Below the pieces are notes generated by a model that worked only from the letters and a program-made list of their open reading frames with translations, searched no databases and was not told the DNA's origin. Shown piece by piece: positions 26,654 through 35,198 of a stretch of DNA of 64,000 bases. Source of the DNA: Pseudomonas sp. P8_229 (GTDB lineage Bacteria > Pseudomonadota > Gammaproteobacteria > Pseudomonadales > Pseudomonadaceae); NCBI RefSeq assembly GCF_034008635.1, contig NZ_CP125378.1:2160001-2224000 (forward strand). The letters run 5' to 3'. The translations under genes and the position numbers were made by a program. The first letter of the stretch is position 1, and every line of letters begins with the position of its first letter.

Positions 26654-27615
26654 GGTGTCTCCTGAAAATGTTGATAACCCCGGATTTGCGGGGTGATGTC
26701 GTGTCCTTCGCGATCCAGCAGCACCACACCCTGGCCCTGCACCACCCGCCCGATCACATGGATCGGCCAGCCATCGGCCAGCAAAGCCGGCAACTCGACG
26801 GACGGCAGGGTGAAGGCCAGCACGTAGTCGTCGCCGCCGCTCAACGCCGCCCGTTCCGCGCCGCGCTGGCCGAGAAACGCCACCAAAGCGTTCGACAACG
26901 GTACGCGCTCACGTTCAACCTCAAGCCGCACTTGCGAGGCCAGGGCGATATGCCCGCAGTCGGCGAGCAAGCCGTCGGAGATATCCAGTGCCGAGGTGGC
27001 CTTGCCGCGCAACGCCTGACCGAGGGCCAGTTGCGGCTGCGGCGACCAGTAATGACTGAGCAGCGGTTCGGCTATCTCAGCATCCGCCTCACGCTGGCCG
27101 AGCACCAGCGGCAAGGCACCGGCGGCATTGCCCAGCTCACCGCCGACACACAACAGATCGCCCGGCTGCGCACCGCTGCGGGTCAAGGCCTGGCCGGCCG
27201 GAACGCGACCGAACACCGTGACCGTCAGACTCAACGGCCCACGCGTGGTATCACCGCCGATCAGTGCCACGCCGCAGCTCTGCGCCATGCGGTTCAAACC
27301 GTGGGCATAGGCTTGCAGCCAATCGGCAGTCACCGTCGGCACAGTCAGGGCAAGGGTAAAGGCAACGGGCGTGGCGCCCATGGCGGCCAGATCGCTGACC
27401 GCGACGGCCAGCGAGCGCTGACCGAGCAGAAACGGATCGCAGGGATCGGCGAAATGCACGCCGGCCACCAGCGTATCGGTGGAAATCGCCAGCTGTTCCC
27501 CGGGGGGAACCGCCAGCAAGGCGCAGTCGTCGCCGATCCCCAGTGCAACGCCCTCGCCGCCCTGCGCACAAGGCGCGGCGGCGAAGAAATTGCGGATCAG
27601 CTCAAACTCGCCCAT
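26650..27615 (-). CDS. thiL: Thiamine-monophosphate kinase
   Basis: A 321-residue cytosolic kinase that phosphorylates thiamine monophosphate to the active diphosphate cofactor. PurM-like signatures are present: MGEFELIRNFF at the start, the acidic ATP/Mg motif LGIGDDCALL, STDTLVAGVHF, AVAVSDLAAMGA and LALDISDGLLADCGH-like LDISDGL. It lies 18 bases after nusB and overlaps pgpA by ATGA. Confidence 0.97.
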   Translation of the reverse strand: MGEFELIRNFFAAAPCAQGGEGVALGIGDDCALLAVPPGEQLAISTDTLVAGVHFADPCDPFLLGQRSLAVAVSDLAAMGATPVAFTLALTVPTVTADWLQAYAHGLNRMAQSCGVALIGGDTTRGPLSLTVTVFGRVPAGQALTRSGAQPGDLLCVGGELGNAAGALPLVLGQREADAEIAEPLLSHYWSPQPQLALGQALRGKATSALDISDGLLADCGHIALASQVRLEVERERVPLSNALVAFLGQRGAERAALSGGDDYVLAFTLPSVELPALLADGWPIHVIGRVVQGQGVVLLDREGHDITPQIRGYQHFQETP

Positions 27616-27633
27616 TGCGATATCAAGCGCTGA

Positions 27634-28134
27634 TCAGCGCTTGAACGCCTTGACTTCAGCTTCACGCAGGCGCGGAGCCAGCTTGTCGAGTACGCCGTTG
27701 ACGAACTTGTGGCCGTCGGTCGAACCGAAGACTTTCGCCAACTCGATACCTTCGTTGATCACCACACGGTACGGCACGTCGACGCGCTTGAGCAGTTCCC
27801 AGGTGGACAGGCGCAGAACCGCCAGTTCAACCGGGTCCAGCTCTTCGATTTCAATGTCCAGGCAAGGCTTGAGCGCGGTGTCGATTTCGCTCTTGAACTG
27901 CGGAACCCCGTGCAGGATCTCGCGGAAGTAAGCGCCATCGACATCGGTGAAATCGTTATCGACCCGGAACTGCGCTTCGATCTCGTTCAGCGATTGCTTG
28001 GCCATGTGCCATTGATACAGGGCCTGCGTCGCGAGCTGACGGGCTTCGCGGCGCTTGACGCTCTTGGATGGCTTGCCGGCGGCCGCAGGTTTTGGATCGC
28101 GCGGGTTGAAACGATCGCTTTCGTCGCTAATCAC
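27634..28134 (-). CDS. nusB: Transcription antitermination factor NusB
   Basis: A 166-residue RNA-binding protein that works with NusE (ribosomal S10) on boxA RNA to promote rRNA transcription. After a 25-residue basic, disordered extension comes the all-helical domain: [50 protein letters not shown] and [25 protein letters not shown] ending. The ATG overlaps the stop of ribH by 4 bases. Confidence 0.97.
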   Translation of the reverse strand: MISDESDRFNPRDPKPAAAGKPSKSVKRREARQLATQALYQWHMAKQSLNEIEAQFRVDNDFTDVDGAYFREILHGVPQFKSEIDTALKPCLDIEIEELDPVELAVLRLSTWELLKRVDVPYRVVINEGIELAKVFGSTDGHKFVNGVLDKLAPRLREAEVKAFKR

Positions 28135-28607
28135 TTGGCCTCCAACTGCGCCAGCAGGCTGACCATTTCCAGAGCGGACAGGGCAGCTTCAGCACCTTTG
28201 TTGCCGGCCTTGGTGCCGGAACGTTCGATGGCTTGCTCGATGGAATCAACGGTCAGGACGCCGAACGCGACCGGCACGCCGAACTCCATGGACACCTGGG
28301 CCAGGCCCTTGGTGCACTCGCCTGCCACGTATTCGAAGTGCGGGGTGCCGCCACGAATGACCGCGCCCAGCGCAATGATTGCAGCGAACTCGCCTTTCTG
28401 GGCGACTTTCTGCGCAACCAGCGGGATTTCGAAGGCGCCAGGTGCGCGGATGATGGTGATGTCGCTTTCGCTCACGCCGTGGCGAACCAGGGCATCAACT
28501 GCACCGCTGACCAGGCTTTCAACCACGAAGCTGTTGAAGCGGCCCACTACCAGAGCGTAGCGGCCTTTAGGGGCGATGAAGGTACCTTCGATGGTCTTCA
28601 GGGTCAT
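28131..28607 (-). CDS. ribH: 6,7-dimethyl-8-ribityllumazine synthase
   Basis: A 158-residue enzyme that condenses the RibBA product dihydroxybutanone phosphate with the ribitylamino-uracil to form lumazine, the penultimate step to riboflavin. Signatures are [45 protein letters not shown] and [15 protein letters not shown]. Its stop overlaps the nusB start, and a REPIN separates it from ribBA upstream. Confidence 0.97.
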   Translation of the reverse strand: MTLKTIEGTFIAPKGRYALVVGRFNSFVVESLVSGAVDALVRHGVSESDITIIRAPGAFEIPLVAQKVAQKGEFAAIIALGAVIRGGTPHFEYVAGECTKGLAQVSMEFGVPVAFGVLTVDSIEQAIERSGTKAGNKGAEAALSALEMVSLLAQLEAK

Positions 28608-28712
28608 TCGTCAGATCTCTTAAAGAGCCGGGACGCGTCTCGTACGCATCCCTCAGTGATATTAGCCACGATTTCATGGCCGGAAAAAACCGCATTGCTG
28701 CCTGATCCCCCC

Positions 28713-28808
28713 CTGTGGCGAGGGGATTTATCCCCGATGGACTGCGCAGCAGTCCCAAAAACAGGGCCGCTACGCAGCCCGTCGGGGATAAATCCCCTCA
28801 CCACAAGG
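28713..28808 (+). repeat. REPIN between ribBA and ribH
   Basis: Inverted pair of a second REP class with the core GGCGAGGGGATTTATCCCCG: 28713-28740 and 28781-28808. It lies inside the riboflavin gene cluster. Confidence 0.9.
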
Positions 28809-28839
28809 GTACACACCAGCAATACGATTCACCGGGTCA

Positions 28840-29931
28840 TTATTCGGAGGGCACGTATTCTACAACTTCCAGATCGAAACCGGATATCGCATTAAATTTC
28901 ATCGGTGCCGACATCAGGCGCATTTTGCGTACACCGAGGTCGCGAAGGATCTGCGAACCGGCACCGACGATGCTGTAGGTGGTCGGTTTTTTCACCGCTG
29001 CCTGATCACCGGTCTCACGGATATGCGCCAGCAGCACGTCGCCATCGAGCGGGTGACCGAGCAACAGCACCACACCGCTACCCGCCTCGGCGACCGCGGC
29101 CATCGCAGCGCGCAGGCTCCAGCGGCCCGGTTGCTTGACCATCAGCAGATCGCGCAGCGGGTCCATGTTGTGCACGCGAACCAGCGTCGGTTCTTCGGCG
29201 CAAACGGTGCCCAGCGTCAGGGCCATGTGCACGTCGCCTTCCACCGAATCACGATAGGTCACCAGGTTGAATTGGCCCAGTTCGCTGTCCAGCGGCTGCT
29301 CGGCAATCCGCTGAACGGTACGTTCGTGGATCATCCGGTAGTGAATCAGGTCGGCGATGGTGCCGATCTTGATGTTGTGTTCGGCCGCGAACGCTTCCAG
29401 CTCGGCGCGACGGGACATGGTGCCGTCGTCGTTCATCACTTCGCAGATCACGCCGCTCGGCTCGAAACCGGCCATGCGCGCCAGGTCGCAAGCCGCCTCG
29501 GTATGGCCGGCGCGAGCGAGGGTACCGCCGGCCTGAGCCATCAGCGGGAAGATGTGGCCCGGGCTGACGATGTCTTCAGCCTTGGCGTCTTTGGCGGCAG
29601 CCGCTTGCACGGTGCGCGCACGGTCGGCGGCGGAGATCCCGGTGGTCACGCCTTCGGCCGCTTCGATCGACACGGTGAACTTGGTGCCGAAACCGGAACC
29701 GTTGCGCGGGGCCATCAGCGGCAGCTTCAACAGTTCGCAGCGCTCGCGGCTCATCGGCATGCAGATCAGGCCACGGGCGTGCTTGGCCATGAAGTTGATG
29801 TGCTCGGCCTTGCAGCATTCGGCGGCCATGATCAGGTCGCCTTCGTTCTCGCGGTCTTCGTCATCCATGAGGATGACCATCTTGCCTTGGCGGATGTCTT
29901 CAACCAGTTCTTCGATGCTATTGAGCGCCAC
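28840..29931 (-). CDS. ribBA: 3,4-dihydroxy-2-butanone-4-phosphate synthase with degenerate GTP cyclohydrolase II domain
   Basis: A 363-residue two-domain protein. The N-terminal RibB domain (residues about 1-200) is complete: DDEDRENEGDLIMAAE, CMPMSRERCELL, GHTEAACDLARMAG and CEVMNDDGTMSR; it converts ribulose 5-phosphate to dihydroxybutanone phosphate. The C-terminal half has the cyclohydrolase II fold, but where the zinc cysteines should be it reads RVHNMDPLRDLLMVKQPGRW, without any Cys. This is the RibBX type, which cannot open GTP but may affect RibB activity. The active RibA is encoded separately at 24529-25146. It follows ribE by 31 bases. Confidence 0.95.
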   Translation of the reverse strand: MALNSIEELVEDIRQGKMVILMDDEDRENEGDLIMAAECCKAEHINFMAKHARGLICMPMSRERCELLKLPLMAPRNGSGFGTKFTVSIEAAEGVTTGISAADRARTVQAAAAKDAKAEDIVSPGHIFPLMAQAGGTLARAGHTEAACDLARMAGFEPSGVICEVMNDDGTMSRRAELEAFAAEHNIKIGTIADLIHYRMIHERTVQRIAEQPLDSELGQFNLVTYRDSVEGDVHMALTLGTVCAEEPTLVRVHNMDPLRDLLMVKQPGRWSLRAAMAAVAEAGSGVVLLLGHPLDGDVLLAHIRETGDQAAVKKPTTYSIVGAGSQILRDLGVRKMRLMSAPMKFNAISGFDLEVVEYVPSE

Positions 29932-29962
29932 AAGGCACCCCCCTTCTTTCGAATTTAGAGCT

Positions 29963-30628
29963 TCAGGATTTGAGGTAGCCGTTTTGGGCCAGAAAGCTTT
30001 CGGTGATGGTGCCGCCGGATGCCGACTCTGCAGCCTTGTCGCCGAGGAGCAAACGCTCCAGATAACGCGCCAGCAAGTCGACTTCCAGATTGACCCGGCG
30101 ACCTGGCGTGTAGGACGCCATGATGGTTTCGCTCAGGGTGTGCGGAATGATCGTCAGCATGAATTCGGCGCCATCGACCGCGTTCACGGTGAGGCTGGTG
30201 CCGTCGACGGTGATCGAGCCTTTGTGGGCAATGTACTTGGCCAGTTCTTTCGGCGCGCGGATACGAAATTCCACGGCGCGGGCATTGTCGCTGCGCGAGA
30301 CGATTTCGCCGACACCGTCGACGTGACCGCTGACCAGGTGCCCGCCGAGTCGGGTGGTCGGGGTCAGGGCTTTTTCCAGATTGACCGGACTGCCGCTTTT
30401 CAGGTCGTTCATGGCGGTGCAGTCGAGGGTTTCACGACTGACGTCGGCGGCAAAGCCGTCGCCCGGCAGTTCAACCGCCGTCAGGCACACGCCGTTGACC
30501 GCGATGCTGTCGCCGAGTTTGACGTCACTCAGGTCGAGCTTGCCGGTTGCGACGTGCACCCGCACATCACCGCCCTTGGGGGTCAGTGCACGGATACTGC
30601 CGATGGATTCGATGATGCCGGTAAACAT
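29963..30628 (-). CDS. ribE: Riboflavin synthase
   Basis: A 221-residue enzyme that dismutates two lumazine molecules to riboflavin. The two lumazine-binding repeats are evident: MFTGIIESIG with VNGVCLTAVEL, then GGHLVSGHVDGVGEI with VDGTSLTVNAV. It lies between ribD and ribBA in the riboflavin cluster, with 47 bases to ribD. No FMN riboswitch is visible in front of it. Confidence 0.96.
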   Translation of the reverse strand: MFTGIIESIGSIRALTPKGGDVRVHVATGKLDLSDVKLGDSIAVNGVCLTAVELPGDGFAADVSRETLDCTAMNDLKSGSPVNLEKALTPTTRLGGHLVSGHVDGVGEIVSRSDNARAVEFRIRAPKELAKYIAHKGSITVDGTSLTVNAVDGAEFMLTIIPHTLSETIMASYTPGRRVNLEVDLLARYLERLLLGDKAAESASGGTITESFLAQNGYLKS

Positions 30629-30675
30629 GGGGTTCTCCTTGAGAACGAAGCCAGCGCTAAGGCGATGGCCGGGAA

Positions 30676-31809
30676 TTATACGCTCGCCGAAAGGACCGGC
30701 GTCGCGGTGACTCGCCAGTCATCGCCAACCGCGCGAATTTCAGTGATTTTCAGCTCGGGAGCGTCTTTCATATAGGCCAGCGGCCAGTCCAGCAGCGGAC
30801 GCGCCGTGGAGCCGAGGAACTTGCCAGCGATGAAGATCACGAATTCGTCGACCAGCCCGAGCTGGGCAAACGCCCCTGCCAGTCGCGGGCCGGCCTCGAC
30901 CAGCACTTCGTTGACGCCACGGTTGGCCAGTTCGACAAGCAGCTGATGCAGATCGACCTGACCGTCATCACCCGGCACGATCAGGCATTCCGGGCCGTTG
31001 GCGTATTGTTCTTCGACCGCCATGCAGGTGGCGACCAATGCCGGGCCAGCCTTGAAGAACGGCGCATCCAGCGGCACCCGCAGACGCCCGTCGATCAGCA
31101 CCCGCAGCGGCGGACGGCTCATGACCAGAGCGGTTTGTTCGGCATCCAGTCCCAATTCTTCGGCGCGCACGGTCAGGCGAGCACCGTCAGTCAGCACGGT
31201 GTCGGCGCCGGTCAGCACCACGGCTGCCTGTGCGCGCAAACGCTGCACGGCGGAACGCGCGGCCGGCCCGGTGATCCACTGGCTCTCGCCGCTATCCATC
31301 GCCGTACGACCATCCAGACTCATCGCCAACTTGACCCGCACGAACGGCAAGCCGTGTTCCATGCGTTTCAGGAAACCTTGATTGAGTTTGCGTGCCTCGG
31401 CTTCCAGCACGCCGCTTTGCGTGGCGATGCCGGCATCGGCCAGACGCTGCAAGCCGCGCCCGGCGACCTGCGGGTTCGGATCGCGCATGGCCGCGACCAC
31501 CCGGCCAACTCCAGCATTCACCAGCGCATCGGCGCACGGCGGCGTGCGCCCATGATGGCTGCACGGCTCAAGGGTGACGTACGCCGTCGCGCCCCGGGCC
31601 AGTTCACCGGCGGCGCGCAGGGCGTGGACTTCGGCGTGGGGTTCACCGGCACGCTCGTGGAAGCCTTCGCCGACAATTTGCCCGTCGCGCACGATCACGC
31701 AGCCAACCCGGGGATTGGGGTGCGTGGTGTAGTGGCCCTTGCGCGCCAGTTCCAGCGCGCGCGCCATGAAGTGAGCGTCGAGGATGGCCTGCTCGGCGGC
31801 GCTGGTCAT
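30676..31809 (-). CDS. ribD: Bifunctional riboflavin deaminase/reductase
   Basis: A 377-residue two-domain enzyme for the second and third steps after GTP opening. The N-terminal zinc deaminase (residues about 8-150) has HAEVHAL and [11 protein letters not shown]. The C-terminal reductase domain (about 150-370) shows [24 protein letters not shown] and [14 protein letters not shown], and uses NADPH. The ATG overlaps the nrdR stop (ATGA), so it is translationally coupled to nrdR. Confidence 0.97.
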   Translation of the reverse strand: MTSAAEQAILDAHFMARALELARKGHYTTHPNPRVGCVIVRDGQIVGEGFHERAGEPHAEVHALRAAGELARGATAYVTLEPCSHHGRTPPCADALVNAGVGRVVAAMRDPNPQVAGRGLQRLADAGIATQSGVLEAEARKLNQGFLKRMEHGLPFVRVKLAMSLDGRTAMDSGESQWITGPAARSAVQRLRAQAAVVLTGADTVLTDGARLTVRAEELGLDAEQTALVMSRPPLRVLIDGRLRVPLDAPFFKAGPALVATCMAVEEQYANGPECLIVPGDDGQVDLHQLLVELANRGVNEVLVEAGPRLAGAFAQLGLVDEFVIFIAGKFLGSTARPLLDWPLAYMKDAPELKITEIRAVGDDWRVTATPVLSASV

Positions 31810-32270
31810 TCCTTCACCGGTTCGCGGGCGAGGCGGTCGATCTCTTCGCGGAACTCGTTGAGGTCCTGGAAGCGCTTGTACACCGAAGCGAAACGGATGT
31901 AGGCCACTTCATCAAGCTTTTGCAGCTCGGCCATCACCAGTTCGCCGACCACGAGAGATTTGACCTCGCGTTCGCCGGTGGCGCGCAGCTTGTGCTTGAT
32001 GTGGACCAGAGAGGATTCGAGGCGCTCGACGCTCACCGGACGTTTCTCCAGCGCGCGTTGCATGCCGGCGCGGAGTTTTTCTTCGTCGAACGGTTGGCGG
32101 CTGCCGTCGGTTTTGATCAGGCGCGGCAACACCAGTTCGGCCGTCTCGAACGTCGTGAAACGTTCGCCGCAGGCCAGGCATTCACGCCGGCGGCGCACCT
32201 GTTCGCCCTCGGCGACCAGACGCGAGTCGATGACCTTGGTGTCGTTGGCACCGCAGAAGGGACAGTGCAT
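31806..32270 (-). CDS. nrdR: Transcriptional repressor NrdR
   Basis: A 154-residue repressor of ribonucleotide reductase genes that senses ATP and dATP. It has the N-terminal zinc ribbon (MHCPFCG...CLACGERF) and an ATP-cone domain ([21 protein letters not shown]...[24 protein letters not shown]). The ATG at 32270 is the standard family start; an upstream extension of the frame lacks similarity. It is the first gene of the minus-strand cofactor cluster. Confidence 0.97.
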   Translation of the reverse strand: MHCPFCGANDTKVIDSRLVAEGEQVRRRRECLACGERFTTFETAELVLPRLIKTDGSRQPFDEEKLRAGMQRALEKRPVSVERLESSLVHIKHKLRATGEREVKSLVVGELVMAELQKLDEVAYIRFASVYKRFQDLNEFREEIDRLAREPVKE

Positions 32271-32397
32271 GGTGGCTGGCAACAAAAAAAGGGAGGGCCA
32301 TGGTAGCGCATCCCGGTGGCAAGACAAGCCATAGGGTTTGCGGTATACAGACTGCCATGATCGTTTGATCCACGGATTTCATTTTCTGGAGCTGCCA

Positions 32398-32862
32398 ATG
32401 CCGCTACGACCGCTCGTTTTGCTCAGTCTTTTCGCCCTGCTGGTGGCCTGCGGCAGCGATAAGCCCAAGCCGCAGCCGCCAACACCCGGCCCGGCGCCGC
32501 AACAGGCGCAGAAAAAAGCCAAAGAGGCCGCCGACCTCGGTCCGCTGCCGGCCTATCAACGTGAGCTGAGCGGCACTTTGCAAGGCGTGCCGGCCGGTGC
32601 CGAAGTCGAACTGGCGTTACTGGTGATCGACGAGAAGTCGCGCCCGCAGCAACTGCTCGCCAGTTCCAGCCTGATTGGCAACAACCAGATCCTGCCGTTC
32701 CGCCTGCGCTTCAATCCGGAAGCTTTTCCGGCAGGCGCACGGGTTGAACTGCGCGGTCGGGCCACGCAGTCCGGCCAGTTGATCCTGCATCTGCCGTCGC
32801 AAACCATCACCCAGCCGACCACTCAGGCGCTGGGCCAACTGCAATTTGTCAAAGCACCATGA
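32398..32862 (+). CDS. YbaY/YscW family outer-membrane lipoprotein
   Basis: A 154-residue lipoprotein. The signal peptide ends in the lipobox LLVAC (Cys17), followed by a Pro/Gln/Lys-rich linker and a beta-sandwich domain of the YbaY/YscW type (SGTLQGVPAGAEVELALLVI, LPFRLRFNPEAFPAGARVEL). Function is unknown; the fold is related to pilotin-like lipoproteins. The ATG at 32398 gives a correct signal peptide. Its stop overlaps the following methyltransferase start (ATGA). It is divergent from nrdR. Confidence 0.87.
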   Translation: MPLRPLVLLSLFALLVACGSDKPKPQPPTPGPAPQQAQKKAKEAADLGPLPAYQRELSGTLQGVPAGAEVELALLVIDEKSRPQQLLASSSLIGNNQILPFRLRFNPEAFPAGARVELRGRATQSGQLILHLPSQTITQPTTQALGQLQFVKAP

Positions 32863-33512
32863 CGGCACCGCTCGACCTGCAACAGGCGTTAGGTGAATTG
32901 CTCGGCGATGCCAGGCTCGAGGCCTGTGCATTGCCGGGCACTGACTTGCAGCTATGGCTGATCGACGGCGACAACATGCACCGCGAATTCAGCCCCGACG
33001 AAACCCGCCGTATCCTCCACGAGCCACCGTATTGGAGCTTCTGCTGGGCCAGTGGTCTGGCGGTGGCGCGTTATCTGGCGGCGTTTCCCGAGTGGGTACG
33101 CGGCAAGCGGGTACTGGATTTCGGCGCTGGTTCCGGGATTGCCGGGATTGCCGCCGTGAAGGCCGGCGCGCTGGAAGTGGTGGCCTGTGACCTCGATCCG
33201 CTGGCGATTGCTGCATGCCGGGCGAATGCCGCACTCAACGATGTGCAGATGAGTTACTCGACGGACTTCTTCGCCGAGGCCGATCGCTTCGATCTGATTC
33301 TGGTGGCGGACGTGTTGTACGACCGCGAAAACCTGCCGCTGCTCGATGCGTTTCTCAGCCGTGGGCGTGAGGCGCTGGTGGCGGATTCGCGGGTTCGGGA
33401 TTTTCACCATCCGCTGTATGAGCGCATCGAAATGCTCGAAGCCATGACCCTGCCGGATCTGGCCGAGCCTGAAGAATTCAGACATGTAAGCCTTTACCAT
33501 GCGCGGCGCTAG
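32859..33512 (+). CDS. Class I SAM-dependent methyltransferase (PrmA/ETFB-lysine type)
   Basis: A 217-residue cytosolic methyltransferase with the motif I loop LDFGAGSGIAGIAAVKAG, the acidic residue of motif II in VVACDLDPLAIAACRANAALN, and DLILVADVLYDR. This pattern fits the branch that contains ETF-beta lysine methyltransferase (METTL20-like) and PrmA-like protein methylases; the real substrate cannot be told. It is translationally coupled to the lipoprotein gene and followed by a REP cluster. Confidence 0.87.
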   Translation: MTAPLDLQQALGELLGDARLEACALPGTDLQLWLIDGDNMHREFSPDETRRILHEPPYWSFCWASGLAVARYLAAFPEWVRGKRVLDFGAGSGIAGIAAVKAGALEVVACDLDPLAIAACRANAALNDVQMSYSTDFFAEADRFDLILVADVLYDRENLPLLDAFLSRGREALVADSRVRDFHHPLYERIEMLEAMTLPDLAEPEEFRHVSLYHARR

Positions 33513-33520
33513 CTAAAAGC

Positions 33521-33612
33521 ATCGCCAGCAGGCTGGCTCCCACAGGGGTTTTGTGAACGACACAGATCCAATGTGGGAGATCCAATGTGGGAGCGAGCTT
33601 GCTCGCGAAGGC
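33521..33612 (+). repeat. REP pair with internal 14-bp tandem duplication
   Basis: REP-like units at 33521-33546 and 33587-33612 face each other. Between them GATCCAATGTGGGA is repeated exactly in tandem (33565-33578 and 33579-33592), running into the second REP unit. Confidence 0.85.
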
Positions 33613-33709
33613 ATCCGCCCATGCAACACACCTCTAAAACCCGCCCCGCTTCCGGCCACACCCCGCCAAGCCGTATAGTTGCCCCATCCACGCTTTTACG
33701 AGATCCCCC

Positions 33710-34582
33710 ATGAGTCAGCAAACGCCGTACATCTTCGACGCCACGACTGCCGATTTCGACCAGTCGGTGATCGAAGCTTCCTTCAACAAACCGGTGCTGG
33801 TGGATTTCTGGGCCGAATGGTGTGCGCCGTGCAAGGCGCTGATGCCGATGCTGCAAGGTATCGCCGAGAGCTATCAGGGCGAACTGCTGCTGGCCAAGGT
33901 CAACTGCGACATCGAGCAGGACATCGTCGCCCGCTTCGGTATCCGCAGCCTGCCGACCGTGGTGCTGTTCAAGGACGGCCAACCGGTGGACGGTTTTGCC
34001 GGTGCGCAACCGGAATCCGCGGTGCGCGCCCTGCTCGAACCGCATGTGCAGATGCCGGCGCCAACCGCTGCCGATCCGTTCGAGCAGGCTCAGGCGCTGT
34101 TCGATGAAGGGCGTTACGCCGATGCCGAAGCGGCACTGGTGGTGATGCTCACCGAAGACAACAGCAACGCCAAGGCGCTGATCCTCTACGCCCGCTGCCT
34201 GACCGAACGCGGCGAACTGGGCGAAGCGCAAACCGTGCTCGACGCGGTCAAGAGTGATGAGCACAAGGCTGCACTGGCCGGGGCCAAGGCGCAGATCAAG
34301 TTCCTCGGCCTGGCTCGCGACCTGCCGGATGCCGCTGACCTCAAGGCGCGTCTTGCGCAGAATCCGCAGGACGACGAAGCGGTGTATCAACTGGCGATCC
34401 AGCAACTGGCGCGCCAGCAATACGAGGCGGCGCTGGAAGCCTTGCTCAAGTTGTTCATCCGCAACCGCAGCTACGGCGAAGGGTTGCCGCACAAGACCCT
34501 GCTGCAAGTGTTCGAACTGCTGGGCAACGATCACCCGCTGGTGACCGCTTACCGGCGCAAGATGTTTGCCGCGCTGTACTAA
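33710..34582 (+). CDS. cnoX: YbbN/CnoX-type thioredoxin with TPR region
   Basis: A 290-residue chaperone-like thioredoxin. Residues 1-115 form the thioredoxin domain with the full active site W37-C38-A-P-C41-K, unlike E. coli CnoX where the first Cys is lost. Residues about 120-285 form tetratricopeptide-like helices (QAQALFDEGRYADAEAALVV, YQLAIQQLARQQYEAALEAL). CnoX protects proteins during oxidative stress and hands them to GroEL; a redox role is probable here. It ends 4 bases before the convergent gene, with no terminator between them. Confidence 0.92.
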   Translation: MSQQTPYIFDATTADFDQSVIEASFNKPVLVDFWAEWCAPCKALMPMLQGIAESYQGELLLAKVNCDIEQDIVARFGIRSLPTVVLFKDGQPVDGFAGAQPESAVRALLEPHVQMPAPTAADPFEQAQALFDEGRYADAEAALVVMLTEDNSNAKALILYARCLTERGELGEAQTVLDAVKSDEHKAALAGAKAQIKFLGLARDLPDAADLKARLAQNPQDDEAVYQLAIQQLARQQYEAALEALLKLFIRNRSYGEGLPHKTLLQVFELLGNDHPLVTAYRRKMFAALY

Positions 34583-34586
34583 GCGC

Positions 34587-34946
34587 TCACTCGATCCAGC
34601 TGTAGAGCGGCGTATCCCCGCCGCTCGCCACCTTCACCCCAGCACTGTGGCGCAAGCGCACCAGCAGTCGTTTGCCCGCCGCCGCGCTGCCGGTCAGGCC
34701 CTCAAGCTGATCCAGCAGGTCCGGCCCATTGAGTTGACCGGCCTTGCGCAACAGGTCCTGCGCGACTTGCCACAACGCATCGTCCTGGTTCAGCGGTTTC
34801 GCTGCCGGGGTCAGCTCTGCCGCCTGCGGCTGCTCGCTCTGTGTGTGCGCCCCAAGCGCTGCGCCCAGCTTCGCCCAATCGCTGTCATCCAGCTCTACCG
34901 TCAAATCCACCGGCATCGCGCCGACGGTTCCGCGTATCCGCAACAT
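34587..34946 (-). CDS. Conserved hypothetical protein
   Basis: A 119-residue soluble protein with no family I recognise. It starts MLRIRGTVGAMPVDLTVELD, has a disordered, Ala/Gln/Pro-rich middle, and a helical C-terminal half (DDALWQVAQDLLRKAGQ, LLDQLEGLTGSAAAGKRLLV). It is convergent with the thioredoxin gene. It marks the last conserved gene before the effector-like islet at 35055-36617. Confidence 0.7.
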   Translation of the reverse strand: MLRIRGTVGAMPVDLTVELDDSDWAKLGAALGAHTQSEQPQAAELTPAAKPLNQDDALWQVAQDLLRKAGQLNGPDLLDQLEGLTGSAAAGKRLLVRLRHSAGVKVASGGDTPLYSWIE

Positions 34947-35054
34947 CTGCTTCGCTCCTGCACATTTCTGACCTGCATGCTCCCACGGGACTTGTGCAAC
35001 GCCAAGTGTCGGTGACTGGCAGAACCCGGAGTATCCACTACATTCTCTTTTTCC

Positions 35055-35198
35055 ATGGGAAGGATGCCCATGTCTTCAGGACGAAAACTGGTGTCAAAGG
35101 GAGGCCAGACCTCAACGGGCGGCGTGGTTCTTGAGGGGAACGAAAACGCCACCCAAGGGCGTCAAGTTTCAGTTGCTGGTGGATGGACTGGTCATTGA
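35055..35198 (+). pseudogene. PAAR-like N-terminus truncated by frame change
   Basis: An open frame with nested ATGs at 35055, 35064 and 35070 and a TGA at 35196-35198. The ATG at 35070 has the best ribosome-binding site (AAGGA, 5 bases away) and gives 42 residues. The sequence GGQTSTGGVVLEGNENATQG resembles the start of PAAR spike proteins (GDxTSxGGxVLEG). It breaks off where the conserved Gly-Asp turn should come and then runs out of similarity. The next frame (+1) holds the cysteine-peptidase gene, whose only own start is a TTG. Either a PAAR-effector fusion has been split by a one-base change, or a deletion removed most of the PAAR domain. Confidence 0.55.

Noticed and set aside
29932..30675. 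FMN riboswitch in the riboflavin gene cluster
   Set aside because: The gaps between ribD, ribE and ribBA are only 31-47 bases, too short for the element, and no conserved FMN-aptamer sequence is seen in front of nrdR either.
34841..35134. 97-codon plus-strand frame spanning the start of the effector islet
   Set aside because: It begins antisense to the 119-residue conserved gene and lacks a ribosome-binding site or similarity; the PAAR-like frame fits the region better.
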